Origin: Rossellomorea vietnamensis
GTDB taxonomy: Bacteria > Bacillota > Bacilli > Bacillales > Bacillaceae_B
Length of the DNA: 64,000 nt
Direction: 5' to 3'
Assembly (NCBI RefSeq): GCF_001305855.1
Contig: NZ_LIXZ01000008.1
Coordinates: 124,001-188,000, forward strand
Below are positions 43,257 to 52,544 of the stretch, piece by piece (the first letter of the stretch is position 1; each line of letters opens with the position of its first letter). Made by a program: the position numbers and the translations under genes. The notes beneath the pieces are model-generated. The model ran no database searches, was not told where the DNA came from, and worked only from the letters and a program-made list of their open reading frames with translations.

Positions 43257-44311
43257 AGACGGCCTAAGATTTTCTTATAAAACCTTAAGAAAGGTTTGTG
43301 TTTTTCATTCACGAGACCGATTACCTCTGCAATGGTTTGAATGGCTATCAGTAATGTAGCCAGTAACAATACAGATCCCCATAGGGTAGCTTTTGTAAAA
43401 ATGATAGCACTTATACTGAAACACAATCCAAGTGCATATATAATTAGAACTGTTTCCCTATGTGAAAACCCTAAACTGATTAACCGATGATGTAAATGGG
43501 ATTTGTCTGGAGCAGATATTGGTTTCTTATTCACTACCCTTCGGATAATTGCGAAGGTTGTATCGAATAGAGGTACCCCCAGTATCAAGATAGGTACAAC
43601 AAAACTAAATAGCGTCACACTCTTATATAATCCTAATAATGACAATACGGCTATCATGTAACCCAGGAATAAAGAGCCTGTGTCCCCCATGAATATCTTG
43701 GCTGGATGAAAATTGTAGAACAGGAAACCAATTGCACTTGCCAGCACAATTAACGCCAATGTCAAAATTAATGCTTTTCCATTAATAAATGCCATAAACG
43801 CGATGGTTGCCAAACTAATTGAAGAAATCCCAGCCGCCAAGCCGTCTAATCCATCAATTAAATTGATTGCATTGGTTATCCCAATTACCCATAACAAGGT
43901 TACCGGTATAGCCAAAATGCCAATATCAATTTTATCGAAGAAAGGAATGTATAAAAATTCTATCGTCAGTCCAGAATATACCACTACGACAGCAGCAATA
44001 ATTTGGCCTAGTAGCTTGACCTTGGCGGATAAAGCAAATTTATCATCTAACAATCCGATTGCTATGATAATTAGAGCTCCCACCGTGATTGAAGCGATCG
44101 GTTCTTTATATAAACCTGATGCAAAGTAGCCTACAAGAACGCCGATGAAAATGGCCAAGCCACCCATGCGGGGCATCTCCTTTGTATGAACCTTGCGTTG
44201 ATTCGGTTGGTCAACTACGCCAATGAGTTTTGCAAATTTAATAACCCATGGAGTGACAATAAGGACGGAGACAAAAGATAAAATTACCGACATTACCAAC
44301 TTGATGTCCAT
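43253..44311 (-). CDS. tagO: Undecaprenyl-phosphate N-acetylglucosaminyl 1-phosphate transferase
   Basis: A 352-residue membrane enzyme with about 10-11 helices. MraY/WecA motifs are intact: PRMGGLAIF, IGLLDDKFALSAKVK, NAINLIDGLDGLAAG, FMGDTGSLFLGY and the cytoplasmic SHLHHRLISLGFSHR loop. It starts wall teichoic acid and other polymers by making undecaprenyl-PP-GlcNAc. In B. subtilis tagO lies right beside tagV and yvyE. Here cluster 2 occupies the space between them, so TagO may also prime that polymer, since cluster 2 has no initiating transferase of its own. Confidence 0.94.
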   Translation of the reverse strand: MDIKLVMSVILSFVSVLIVTPWVIKFAKLIGVVDQPNQRKVHTKEMPRMGGLAIFIGVLVGYFASGLYKEPIASITVGALIIIAIGLLDDKFALSAKVKLLGQIIAAVVVVYSGLTIEFLYIPFFDKIDIGILAIPVTLLWVIGITNAINLIDGLDGLAAGISSISLATIAFMAFINGKALILTLALIVLASAIGFLFYNFHPAKIFMGDTGSLFLGYMIAVLSLLGLYKSVTLFSFVVPILILGVPLFDTTFAIIRRVVNKKPISAPDKSHLHHRLISLGFSHRETVLIIYALGLCFSISAIIFTKATLWGSVLLLATLLIAIQTIAEVIGLVNEKHKPFLRFYKKILGRL

Positions 44312-44523
44312 TATATTTACTCCTTTTATACCTGAAATTAAGTCTTTTATTTCTAAAATTTAGTCCTCACTCAGTTTAACATAAAAGCGATCCAAAGAAA
44401 TGAATTTTTTTTTACAATTAGATTTCATTACCCTTTACCCTGCTTAGATTATTTTCTAACCTATCCATAAGTTTATTAGTGGTAATAATGACTAAAATAT
44501 TTGGTTAGAAGAGTCTACCCTTT

Positions 44524-46737
44524 TTACTTTAACAGTTCTTCTAAAGCATTTTCTGTCATTAATTCAATATTGCGGTTATAGGCAGCAACATCTGTATGAC
44601 CATACGGGTCCAAGAACCAGTTCCAGTTAAACGTCCCCACAGAGAAGACCTTAGTACCATAGGGCTTCTCCCACCAGACAACATCCGACACACTCTTTTT
44701 TCCGTATAAGTTCACCGGGGACCTGGAAATTAACTCCACTCCGGCAATCTCCCCATCATACCGGTCAACTTCACCACCTATTACGCCTGTTATTTCATCA
44801 CCATCTTTAAGTCCTGTTCCTTCATAAATCCAATGAGATGAATTCGTGATTACCATCGGATATGTTTTATCTGGAATCCCTCTATACATGCTTCCAAATA
44901 ATTGATTTTCAGGCCTGTTAACCGGTGAGTTTCTAAATTGAGTGGTTACATTGGCTGGGGATAATTTCTGATAGGGATCCTGATCAGCTTTTGCTTTATA
45001 GCTGACAATATTGGCACCATCCTTTTCTAAACGAACTTGCCAGTACCCCACATTCGCATTTAAGTTTGCAAGGTTCAGATTTTGTTTGGTTAATTCCTCG
45101 ATGCTGTCCCTGGTTTCTTTCGTCCAGTATTCATCATGCCCTGGTATGATAAGTAGTTTTGGATTGTCCACTTCTAATTTACCTTTGGCTATATCAACAT
45201 TCGAATAATAATTAAGTCTATATCCTTTTTTTTCCATCCACCTGATGAAATTGTATTCATATTTAAAGAATTGCCCTGCCCCATTTCCCTCCAGATAAGG
45301 GCGATGATATGATAGATTGATTGAAGGTTCTTTATTTGTACTATTGTAACCGTAAAAACTTTTGCCCCCCCAATTATTATAGGCTTGGTACGTATTTGTT
45401 GCTATTACAATTCCAATTTCATTTTGAGTATTGGAATTTATAACAATCGGAATATACGATGCGTTTAATCTACTGTCTACTAGTTTGATTAAATACATTC
45501 CACTTTCCCAATCTTCTGGTATGGAGAATTGACCGGTTTTCACCCAGTTGGCATCCAAATTTTCAGGATTCGGCTTTTTCGTAGATTGATTAAGCGCTGA
45601 AAAGTAACCCACTGATTTCTTTAATGCTGCTCCTTCCCCCTTGTAGTAGCCCATTCTATAAATTTCTGCGCCATATCCAAATTCGCTGGATATATATAAA
45701 GATACATCGTCACCAGTCTGATAGGATGGCTTATCAGCATAACCCTGGATTGAAGAAGATTTCTTATCAATTTCCCATTTTCCAGGTTTATAGACCACAC
45801 TCTCATTAACAGACGCTTGACCGCCAAAAATTGTAATTTTCTCAGGCTGTCTGCTAACCAAATATGAATGTATAAGATCCGGTGCATGATTGGGTCTTGT
45901 TAGTAATACCGGTCCTTTTGATTTGGCTGCTATTACCGATCCACTTAAAGCATCGGCGAACGTAATTCCGGTTGCAATAAAGGATTGTCTTGATTCGGGA
46001 AAAAGTTTTTCAGCGATATTAGCTGATACTTCATACCGGTCTTTTCCTCCAATCCTCTCTTTTACAGGCAATAATTGTTCGATTTCTTTGCTAACACTTG
46101 CATTACCGCCAACTATTGTGACTCCAGCTACCTTTTTTTCCTTTATCAACTTTAATGTAGAAGAGGGAATGTCATTTGACCTTGTCAATAAAATGGGAAT
46201 ATTATGGATTGAAGCGTAGGGAGCAATTGATAATGCATCGGCAAAAATCAGACCATTAGCCAAAATAATACTAGAGGAAGGAGGAAGTTTCATGGCTATG
46301 TTTTCCGATACAGCGAATCGATCTTTACCCGAAATTCTAGAAATAGTGTGCAGGTTCGAGATTTTAGATTCTTTGATTTGGGTGACAACATTAGGGGCGA
46401 TACTGCCTTCTCCTCCAATGATTATTACTTCCTTTGGATTTAACCTATTTAATTCCTTAAGTGTCTCACTGGTTAACTTATCTTTCCTTGTTAGTAAAAT
46501 AGGTGCGTCTTTATAGTAGGCCAATGGTGAAGCCGAGAGTGCATCTGCAAAAGCTAGGTGATTTGTTACTATAACAGTCTCAGCACCATTTCCCCAGTAC
46601 TTTTTTGAGATATTCACCGCTACTTCGAACCGGTTTTGGCCGTCAATTCTTTCCTGTACTGTTTCAGCTTCAGCTGTTCCCGTAATTAAGCCCAACCATA
46701 AAAAGAGGCCTAAAAAGAGTAATATGAACTTTTTCAT
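44524..46737 (-). CDS. Cell wall-binding repeat 2 (cwb2) protein fused to an N,N-dimethylformamidase beta-subunit-like domain
   Basis: A 737-residue secreted protein: signal peptide to about residue 25, three cwb2 repeats (about 27-310, each with RI(D/S/G)G(Q/K)(D/N)R(F/Y)xV and FADALS), a short linker, and a C-terminal region of over 400 residues. That region has VIATNTYQAYNNWGGKSFY, LLIIPGHDEYWTKETRD and WWEKPYGTKVFSVGTFNWNWFL, resembling the large-subunit C-terminal domain of dimethylformamidases (DMFA2_C-type). Its wall function is unknown. It lies behind lytC, past a terminator, in a run of cwb2 genes. Confidence 0.8.
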   Translation of the reverse strand: MKKFILLFLGLFLWLGLITGTAEAETVQERIDGQNRFEVAVNISKKYWGNGAETVIVTNHLAFADALSASPLAYYKDAPILLTRKDKLTSETLKELNRLNPKEVIIIGGEGSIAPNVVTQIKESKISNLHTISRISGKDRFAVSENIAMKLPPSSSIILANGLIFADALSIAPYASIHNIPILLTRSNDIPSSTLKLIKEKKVAGVTIVGGNASVSKEIEQLLPVKERIGGKDRYEVSANIAEKLFPESRQSFIATGITFADALSGSVIAAKSKGPVLLTRPNHAPDLIHSYLVSRQPEKITIFGGQASVNESVVYKPGKWEIDKKSSSIQGYADKPSYQTGDDVSLYISSEFGYGAEIYRMGYYKGEGAALKKSVGYFSALNQSTKKPNPENLDANWVKTGQFSIPEDWESGMYLIKLVDSRLNASYIPIVINSNTQNEIGIVIATNTYQAYNNWGGKSFYGYNSTNKEPSINLSYHRPYLEGNGAGQFFKYEYNFIRWMEKKGYRLNYYSNVDIAKGKLEVDNPKLLIIPGHDEYWTKETRDSIEELTKQNLNLANLNANVGYWQVRLEKDGANIVSYKAKADQDPYQKLSPANVTTQFRNSPVNRPENQLFGSMYRGIPDKTYPMVITNSSHWIYEGTGLKDGDEITGVIGGEVDRYDGEIAGVELISRSPVNLYGKKSVSDVVWWEKPYGTKVFSVGTFNWNWFLDPYGHTDVAAYNRNIELMTENALEELLK

Positions 46738-46765
46738 TAATGTCTATCTCCTCAAACGTAATATA

Positions 46766-46805
46766 AAAGGCACCTGGAATAAGCAAAAATTCCAGGTGCC
46801 TTTCC
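46766..46805 (-). terminator. Terminator of the lytABC operon
   Basis: AAAGGCACCTGGAAT/ATTCCAGGTGCCTTT forms a perfect 15-bp stem between lytC and the next cwb2 gene. Confidence 0.9.
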
Positions 46806-46824
46806 GATATCATTCCTTACCTTA

Positions 46825-48327
46825 TTATCTGAAAAAAGTAAGAACTCCATTTGTGATTCCAATGGCAGCTTGTTCTCTATAATAATCGCTTTTCAACTTC
46901 GCTGCATCTTCTTCATTCGTTAAAAACGCCAGTTCCACTAACACACTTGGCATAGTGGATTCCCTGATCACTTTAAAGTTAACATTCTTTACTCCCCTAT
47001 TATTTGTATCCAACTTGTCGACTAATTCTCTGTTAATATAAGTGGCCAGTTCCTGGCTTTTGGCAGCTGCATAGGTATCGTCCCAATAGGTTTCGGTTCC
47101 GTCTACATCAGGATTCGATGGAAATGCATTTGTATGGACACTGATAAATGCATCTGCCCCCTGCTTATTAGCAAGCGCCGCTCTCTCTGACAAAGTAGGA
47201 TACGTATCAGCTTCACGGGTCATGATTGTATAAGCACCATTTGCATCAAGGTTTCTTTTCAATTTTGTAGAAACACCTAGATTCACTTCTTTTTCAATCA
47301 CACTATTATCTGATGCACCTGGATCATCATCTCCATGACCCGGATCAACGACGATTAATTTACCAGCTAAAGGTCCCGCTACGGCCTTGACTACACTATC
47401 TGAAACTGATGCTTTACCACCCAATACGATGAAGTTTGTCATTCCCTTTTGACCTGAAATTTCCTTTGTCGCTTCAGGCAAAGAAGAGTTTCTTGTTAAT
47501 AAAACCGGGGCATTTTTCTTAGCTGCTAATACTGAACCAGTTAACGCGTCGGCAAACGTCTGTCCAGTCGCTAAGAATCCAGTCGAGGTCGGTAAGTTTA
47601 GTTTCTCAATGATATTAGCAGCGACCTCATAACGGTCATCTCCACCAATTCTAAGGGGGTTATAGATTAATAAATCTGCATAGACCCCATTACTCACACT
47701 GGCTGTCCCACCCATTACAATTACTTGACTGGGATTTCTTGATTGTAAAGTTGAAATAGTCGGGGCAGAGAGTGCATCATCGCGAGTCAACAGGATTGGC
47801 ATACCATTCCTTGAAGCATATGGCGCTATTGCCAATGCATCCGCGAAGGTCAATCCATTTGCCACTACAGCCTTAGAAGAACTCGGCATCTTCTTGGCTA
47901 TTGCAGCTGATACTTCAAAACGGTTTTGTCCGCTTATTCGTTCAACAGTTGAAATCCCGAGACTTTTCACTTCATTTACGACGTTATTCGAAACACTTGC
48001 CGTTCCACCTATAATAACAACTTTGGATGGCGAAAGTTCACGAAGTTTGTTCTTTGTTGTATCCCCTAAATTTGTAGAACGTGTCAATAAAATCGGTGCG
48101 TTCATTCTATAAGCCAGAGGTGTTGCAGCCAGCGCATCGGCGAAAGCATCATAGTTAGATAGAAAAACCACATTGGCTCCACTTGGCCATCCATCTTCCG
48201 CGACATTTGCAGCAACTTCAAATCGATCCTTACCCGATAACCTCTCATATTCACCTGACGCACTGGCCACCTGTGCCAATCCTAAGAAGACGAAAAAAAC
48301 AACCAGCGAAACTAATACTTTCTTCAT
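46825..48327 (-). CDS. lytC: N-acetylmuramoyl-L-alanine amidase with cwb2 repeats (LytC-like)
   Basis: A 500-residue autolysin: signal peptide to about residue 23, three cwb2 repeats (about 27-320) and an Amidase_3 domain from about 325 (LIVVDPGHGDDDPGA, the zinc histidine; SVHTNAF with a second histidine; VLVELAFLTNEEDA with the catalytic glutamate). LytC of B. subtilis has the same domain content and is the main vegetative amidase. The operon order lytA-lytB-lytC is kept here. Confidence 0.93.
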   Translation of the reverse strand: MKKVLVSLVVFFVFLGLAQVASASGEYERLSGKDRFEVAANVAEDGWPSGANVVFLSNYDAFADALAATPLAYRMNAPILLTRSTNLGDTTKNKLRELSPSKVVIIGGTASVSNNVVNEVKSLGISTVERISGQNRFEVSAAIAKKMPSSSKAVVANGLTFADALAIAPYASRNGMPILLTRDDALSAPTISTLQSRNPSQVIVMGGTASVSNGVYADLLIYNPLRIGGDDRYEVAANIIEKLNLPTSTGFLATGQTFADALTGSVLAAKKNAPVLLTRNSSLPEATKEISGQKGMTNFIVLGGKASVSDSVVKAVAGPLAGKLIVVDPGHGDDDPGASDNSVIEKEVNLGVSTKLKRNLDANGAYTIMTREADTYPTLSERAALANKQGADAFISVHTNAFPSNPDVDGTETYWDDTYAAAKSQELATYINRELVDKLDTNNRGVKNVNFKVIRESTMPSVLVELAFLTNEEDAAKLKSDYYREQAAIGITNGVLTFFR

Positions 48328-48360
48328 TATTTCCTCCTATTGGTACAATATTCTAGTTTG

Positions 48361-50604
48361 TTATTTTCCTAATGTGGTATTAGGATAGTAGAAATCTAAA
48401 ATCTGTTTATACGTTTGTCCATCATTCGCTCTTTTATTAGCAGCTTGCTGACTCATGCCAACTCCGTGTCCAAAGCCTTTACCGTGTATCGTGAAGCTGT
48501 CGTTTTCATTATCCACAGTAGGAGTGAACGTGCTTCTATAGTAAAGAGTGCCGAACATATACCTTAAGTCTGTTGCAGACTTTTCGATTGTTTCCTCAAA
48601 TTCTTTCAGCTTGCCGTCAGAGTCCATGGAATAACTTTTTGTTCCCTTTTCTTTCAGGTAAAACTTAACTCTTAGAGATCCTTCAAGACTTCTTTGCGCA
48701 GCATTTTTTTCAGGATCCAGGATAAAACTTGAAATGGATTTGATTTTTATTTCTTTGTTTACATAGCTTTCATTCAGTTGTTTCTTAATGTTATCAATCA
48801 ACGGGGATGTTTTTTGGTTGCCGTCTAAGAAGACCGTTTTATCTTCACTTACAGCGTCCCACCACCAGCCTGGGTTTTTCAATGCCGCTTCCAGAGTGAC
48901 ATTACTGTATGGTGTTTCTTCATTTGAGGTATTCGTGATTGTTTCGTCACTGATTACCGTTTTTGGTACTTTTAGTTCCCATGTGTAATTGTCATACGGG
49001 TCAGCCTTATTTGTTAAGTAGCCCAACTTTGGCGTACCCCATTCATCTGTATTAGTCGCTGTATAACCACCGTTGCTTGACGAAAATAACGCGGTGATTA
49101 ATTTACCGTTATAACGTAATACTTCTCCACTCGTTTCGGTTACGGCTTGAGACGTCTTTACATTCCAATCAAAACCGCCATAAACCTGATAACTCTGATC
49201 ATCCAGTACTGTTTTTCCCGCTTCATTATATGCATAAGTACGGGCAGCCACTGCCTGAGCCTTCAATGCTTCCATATGGTAATAGGCAGGGGACTCTTTA
49301 GGCACTACGCTCTTCAAATAGTCTTCAAAGGGAATATTTAAATTTGTAGGTCTAACATAAGAATTAGATTCTGAGCTGAATTGCATTCTCCCTAAATATT
49401 CTCTTTCAGAATCTCCCATGATCGTTAATATATTTGATTGAGAGTAAACTTCCGGCTTCAAGACAAAACTGGACGTTCCAAAATCCGCAATCTTAGAAGA
49501 CCCTTGGTAGATAGCCAATCTTCCAGATTCATTTTTCACTACATAGTCGGTGCCTTCGTTAAGCTTGAATTCATTAGGAAGCTGCTCCACGACACTTTCT
49601 TTAACCGATGCCGGACCTCCTAATATATTAAACACATTGAAGCTTTCTTCATTAATAGTAGATTGAATGCTGTCAGGGAGCTTATCTGCTCTCGTTAAGA
49701 GAAGTGGAGCTCCGTTCTTAGCTGCTAATACCGAGCCTGTCAACGCATCTGCAAATGTTAACCCATTTGATATGTATGCCATACTTGACTCAATGTTAAG
49801 TTCTTTGATGATATTGGATGAGACTTCATATCGGTCACTACCTGCAATCCTGTCTGTCGCCTTGGCTTGGTTGTAAACGGCGTTACTTACACTTCCTGTT
49901 CCTCCGACTACCAGCACATCAGACTTACCTTGAACTGCTTCCAGAGAGGCAGTTGGAAGGTCATCTTTCTTGGATAGAATAATAGGGATTCCATTTTTGG
50001 CAGCATAAGGAGCAATGGCAAGAGCATCTGAGAAGATTAACCCATTTGTGACAACCGCTTTATTTGTAGTACCGAGGTTCTGTGCTACTTTCTTTGCGAC
50101 TTCAAAACGGTCTTTCCCGTCAATACGTGAAACGTCAGTAGTAATTGATTTTAATTTAGTTTCTACAGATTGATTTACGCTTCCTGCTCCACCTATGATG
50201 ACAATCTTATCCGGATTCAACGATTTAATTTTATTCAGGGTTGAGTCGGGAATACTATCTTTTCTTGTTAAGAGGATAGGAGCATCGTATTTATAAGCCA
50301 GAGGAGATGCGGATAATGCGTCTGCAAAGGCCATTGAATTCACTACAAAGACCGTCCCGGCAGTGTTCCATCCATTACTGGCAACATTCTCAGCAACCTG
50401 ATAGCGGTCCGTTCCACTGAATCTATTATTATTGTTCTCTAACTTATAAACACCTTCACTATTAATGGTCAGGCTTGTTTTATTTCCGATATAGTTTTTA
50501 AGTTTTACAGATATTGAAGCTGCACCTGCTTCCACAGGTGTATATGCAAGAATCATTCCGGCACTTACGACAGATACGATTGTTTTTTTAAAATAACCCA
50601 ACAA
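48361..50604 (-). CDS. lytB: SpoIID/LytB-domain amidase enhancer with cwb2 repeats
   Basis: A 747-residue secreted protein: signal peptide to about residue 28, three cwb2 repeats (about 58-340), and a SpoIID/LytB domain (VVPKESPAYYHMEALKAQAVAARTYAY; FTIHGKGFGHGVGMSQQAA with the GHGxGMSQ motif). LytB stimulates the amidase LytC, whose gene follows by 33 bp. SpoIID relatives are lytic transglycosylases, so enzymatic activity is possible. It is slightly longer than B. subtilis LytB. Confidence 0.92.
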   Translation of the reverse strand: MLGYFKKTIVSVVSAGMILAYTPVEAGAASISVKLKNYIGNKTSLTINSEGVYKLENNNNRFSGTDRYQVAENVASNGWNTAGTVFVVNSMAFADALSASPLAYKYDAPILLTRKDSIPDSTLNKIKSLNPDKIVIIGGAGSVNQSVETKLKSITTDVSRIDGKDRFEVAKKVAQNLGTTNKAVVTNGLIFSDALAIAPYAAKNGIPIILSKKDDLPTASLEAVQGKSDVLVVGGTGSVSNAVYNQAKATDRIAGSDRYEVSSNIIKELNIESSMAYISNGLTFADALTGSVLAAKNGAPLLLTRADKLPDSIQSTINEESFNVFNILGGPASVKESVVEQLPNEFKLNEGTDYVVKNESGRLAIYQGSSKIADFGTSSFVLKPEVYSQSNILTIMGDSEREYLGRMQFSSESNSYVRPTNLNIPFEDYLKSVVPKESPAYYHMEALKAQAVAARTYAYNEAGKTVLDDQSYQVYGGFDWNVKTSQAVTETSGEVLRYNGKLITALFSSSNGGYTATNTDEWGTPKLGYLTNKADPYDNYTWELKVPKTVISDETITNTSNEETPYSNVTLEAALKNPGWWWDAVSEDKTVFLDGNQKTSPLIDNIKKQLNESYVNKEIKIKSISSFILDPEKNAAQRSLEGSLRVKFYLKEKGTKSYSMDSDGKLKEFEETIEKSATDLRYMFGTLYYRSTFTPTVDNENDSFTIHGKGFGHGVGMSQQAANKRANDGQTYKQILDFYYPNTTLGK

Positions 50605-50623
50605 CTTGACCTCCTATTATTAA

Positions 50624-50953
50624 TTATTTTTCTGTGATTTCCACTAATTCAAGCTGACCTTTTTCATTTTCTTTATACTTCAATTGAACTTCTCCGCCCT
50701 CCTCCAGCTCTTGAATTTCGTCTAGCATCTCTGGATTAAATTGAATTGACATAACTTCATTGCCACTTTTCACTTCCATTGAATGAGTGTCGGCCAGTCC
50801 ATTGAAAACGACTGTTTCTGTTTTTACATTATTTGTATCGGCCGATTCAACATTTTCTGAAGTGTTATTTTTTCCCACGTTTTCCTCTTTCGTTCCACAA
50901 CCGCTCAACAATAGAGCACCAGACAACAATGCAATCCCTAAACTTTTTTTCAT
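50624..50953 (-). CDS. lytA: Small lipoprotein, LytA-like
   Basis: A 109-residue lipoprotein: lipobox LLLSGC (cysteine near residue 19), an Asn/Glu/Thr-rich spacer and an acidic C-terminal domain (SMEVKSGNEVMSIQFNPEML, EEGGEVQLKYKENEKGQLEL). B. subtilis LytA is a membrane lipoprotein of about the same size encoded first in lytABC. Position and size support the assignment more than sequence does. It starts the operon and may help secretion of LytB and LytC. Confidence 0.75.
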   Translation of the reverse strand: MKKSLGIALLSGALLLSGCGTKEENVGKNNTSENVESADTNNVKTETVVFNGLADTHSMEVKSGNEVMSIQFNPEMLDEIQELEEGGEVQLKYKENEKGQLELVEITEK

Positions 50954-50998
50954 TCATTACCACTCCATTACATTCTAGTTACACGCTTTTCAGTTTAA

Positions 50999-51027
50999 AT
51001 ACTATATAAGCCCATAAATATTGTAAA
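50999..51027 (-). promoter_or_regulatory. Probable sigma-A promoter of lytABC
   Basis: On the minus strand TTTACA (51022-51027) and TAGTAT (50999-51004) are spaced by 17 bp. No clear sigma-D element (TAAA-N15-GCCGATAT) was seen, although sigma-D controls lytABC in B. subtilis. Confidence 0.55.
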
Positions 51028-51269
51028 TAGAAAATAGAAATTAATAGAAAAAGAGTGCTTTTAATCCAAGTTTAAACATTCGACTGAAGTTAAACACTGA
51101 GATAATGGACATAGAAGTAGAAAAAGGGTACACAAAAAGCCCCAGACAGCAGGCATTCACCTGGATCTGAAGCTTTGGTATATTATGAATTTTTCTCTTC
51201 TGGAAGAAACTGCTATACGTTCAAGTAACCAGCAATTCCGTGAAAACAGAGCATCAAGGAAATAGAATC
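51028..51269. other. Gene-free stretch between lytA and the epimerase gene
   Basis: The 316-bp gap (50954-51269) holds the lytABC promoter at its left end. The rest has short open frames without ribosome binding sites and nothing recognisable. No clear terminator for the epimerase gene was found. Confidence 0.4.
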
Positions 51270-52226
51270 TTATTCTTTTCGTTTGGTCTCTTCATTCCAA
51301 TATTCAGTTAACCCTTTTTCCATATTATAGAGTGATTGAAAGCCAATCCCCTTAATTTTAGTTATATCAGAGTAAGAATATTTTATATCTCCAGCCCTTT
51401 CGTCCTCTCTTTTAATATGGAGCTTCAAACCAGTCAACTTTTCATATAATGAAATTAATTCATTCAAACTTATTGAGTTACCTGTTCCGACGTTAAATAC
51501 TTCCCCGATTGCTTTTTCACTCTCACCAACTAGCACCAGCGCACTCACTACGTCTTTAACATAGATAAAATCCCGGGTTTGCTCCCCATCCCCGTATAAA
51601 GTGAACTCGACTTGATGATTCTTTTCCAATTCCAAAAATTTATCAGTTAAAATAGAAACTACACCAGAATATGGAGAAGAGGGATTCTGCCTGGATCCGA
51701 ATACATTAAAAAATCTCACTGCTGTCGTTGGGAGATTGTATAGTCTATTATAGGTCAAAACATATTGTTCAGAAGCATATTTGTCAATTGCATATGGAGA
51801 TAATGGCTTAATATCTGAAGTCTCCGTTTTAGGTAAGGTTGGCTCATCCCCAAACACTGCAGCAGAAGAGGCAAAAATAAACCTTTTTAAGATGCCTTGC
51901 TTCTTGGCTCCCTCTAATAAATACAAGGTTGCATCCAAGTTCGTTTTATGAGTGACCAAAGGCGTTTCAACTGATGCCGCTACACTTGCAATTGCCCCTA
52001 AATGATATATCTTCTCAAATTGGTACCTCATAAAAATGTCGGTCACGAATTCCGAATCTGAAATATCTCCCTTGATAAACGTTACATTTTCATGTTCAGG
52101 TATATTTTCTTTTTTTCCCATCGAAAGATCATCGATAATGATCACTTTTTTATTTAATTTTAATAACTCTTCAACAAGATGTGACCCGATGAACCCGGCT
52201 CCACCTGTAACGAGATAGTAGCTCAT
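51270..52226 (-). CDS. NAD-dependent epimerase/dehydratase (UDP-hexose 4-epimerase-like)
   Basis: A 318-residue extended short-chain dehydrogenase: NAD motif LVTGGAGFIGSHLVEELL, catalytic FASSAAVFG and YAIDKYASEQ (Tyr-x3-Lys), and NVFGSRQNP. It fits the GalE/WbpP/UDP-GlcNAc 4-epimerase group. The substrate could be UDP-glucose, UDP-GlcNAc or a uronic derivative, and the nearby polysaccharide clusters would use the product. It is monocistronic and divergent from the LysM-NlpC/P60 gene at 52545. Confidence 0.87.
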   Translation of the reverse strand: MSYYLVTGGAGFIGSHLVEELLKLNKKVIIIDDLSMGKKENIPEHENVTFIKGDISDSEFVTDIFMRYQFEKIYHLGAIASVAASVETPLVTHKTNLDATLYLLEGAKKQGILKRFIFASSAAVFGDEPTLPKTETSDIKPLSPYAIDKYASEQYVLTYNRLYNLPTTAVRFFNVFGSRQNPSSPYSGVVSILTDKFLELEKNHQVEFTLYGDGEQTRDFIYVKDVVSALVLVGESEKAIGEVFNVGTGNSISLNELISLYEKLTGLKLHIKREDERAGDIKYSYSDITKIKGIGFQSLYNMEKGLTEYWNEETKRKE

Positions 52227-52544
52227 CCAAAAAACTCCTTTAACATTGTTTAATTTGCCTGATTTGAAACAAACCCAGCCCCCACAGCAATTAAAGGAAA
52301 ATTACATTGTAGGCGACTCCTCAAAACATTTAATACGTTACTACTCCATATTTAAATCATGTTCAATAATATATATCATTTTACACCAACTCCAGTTTAT
52401 ATACCAACGTTCCAAAACCCATGGTAAATACTAAAAAATATGTAATATTATCAATAAAAATGTCTCTATTTTGTCTTTATGTGATAAAATGTCAATATTA
52501 TATACCGATATAACTAACATCTGACAAAAAAGGAGAAAAAATAA
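52227..52544. other. Divergent upstream region
   Basis: This AT-rich 318-bp region should contain promoters for the epimerase and LysM-NlpC/P60 genes. No dominant promoter, operator or RNA element was recognised. Confidence 0.4.

Noticed and set aside
51028..51269. Possible transposase fragment in the lytA-epimerase gap
   Set aside because: Short frames were translated in several phases and no family motif was recognised.
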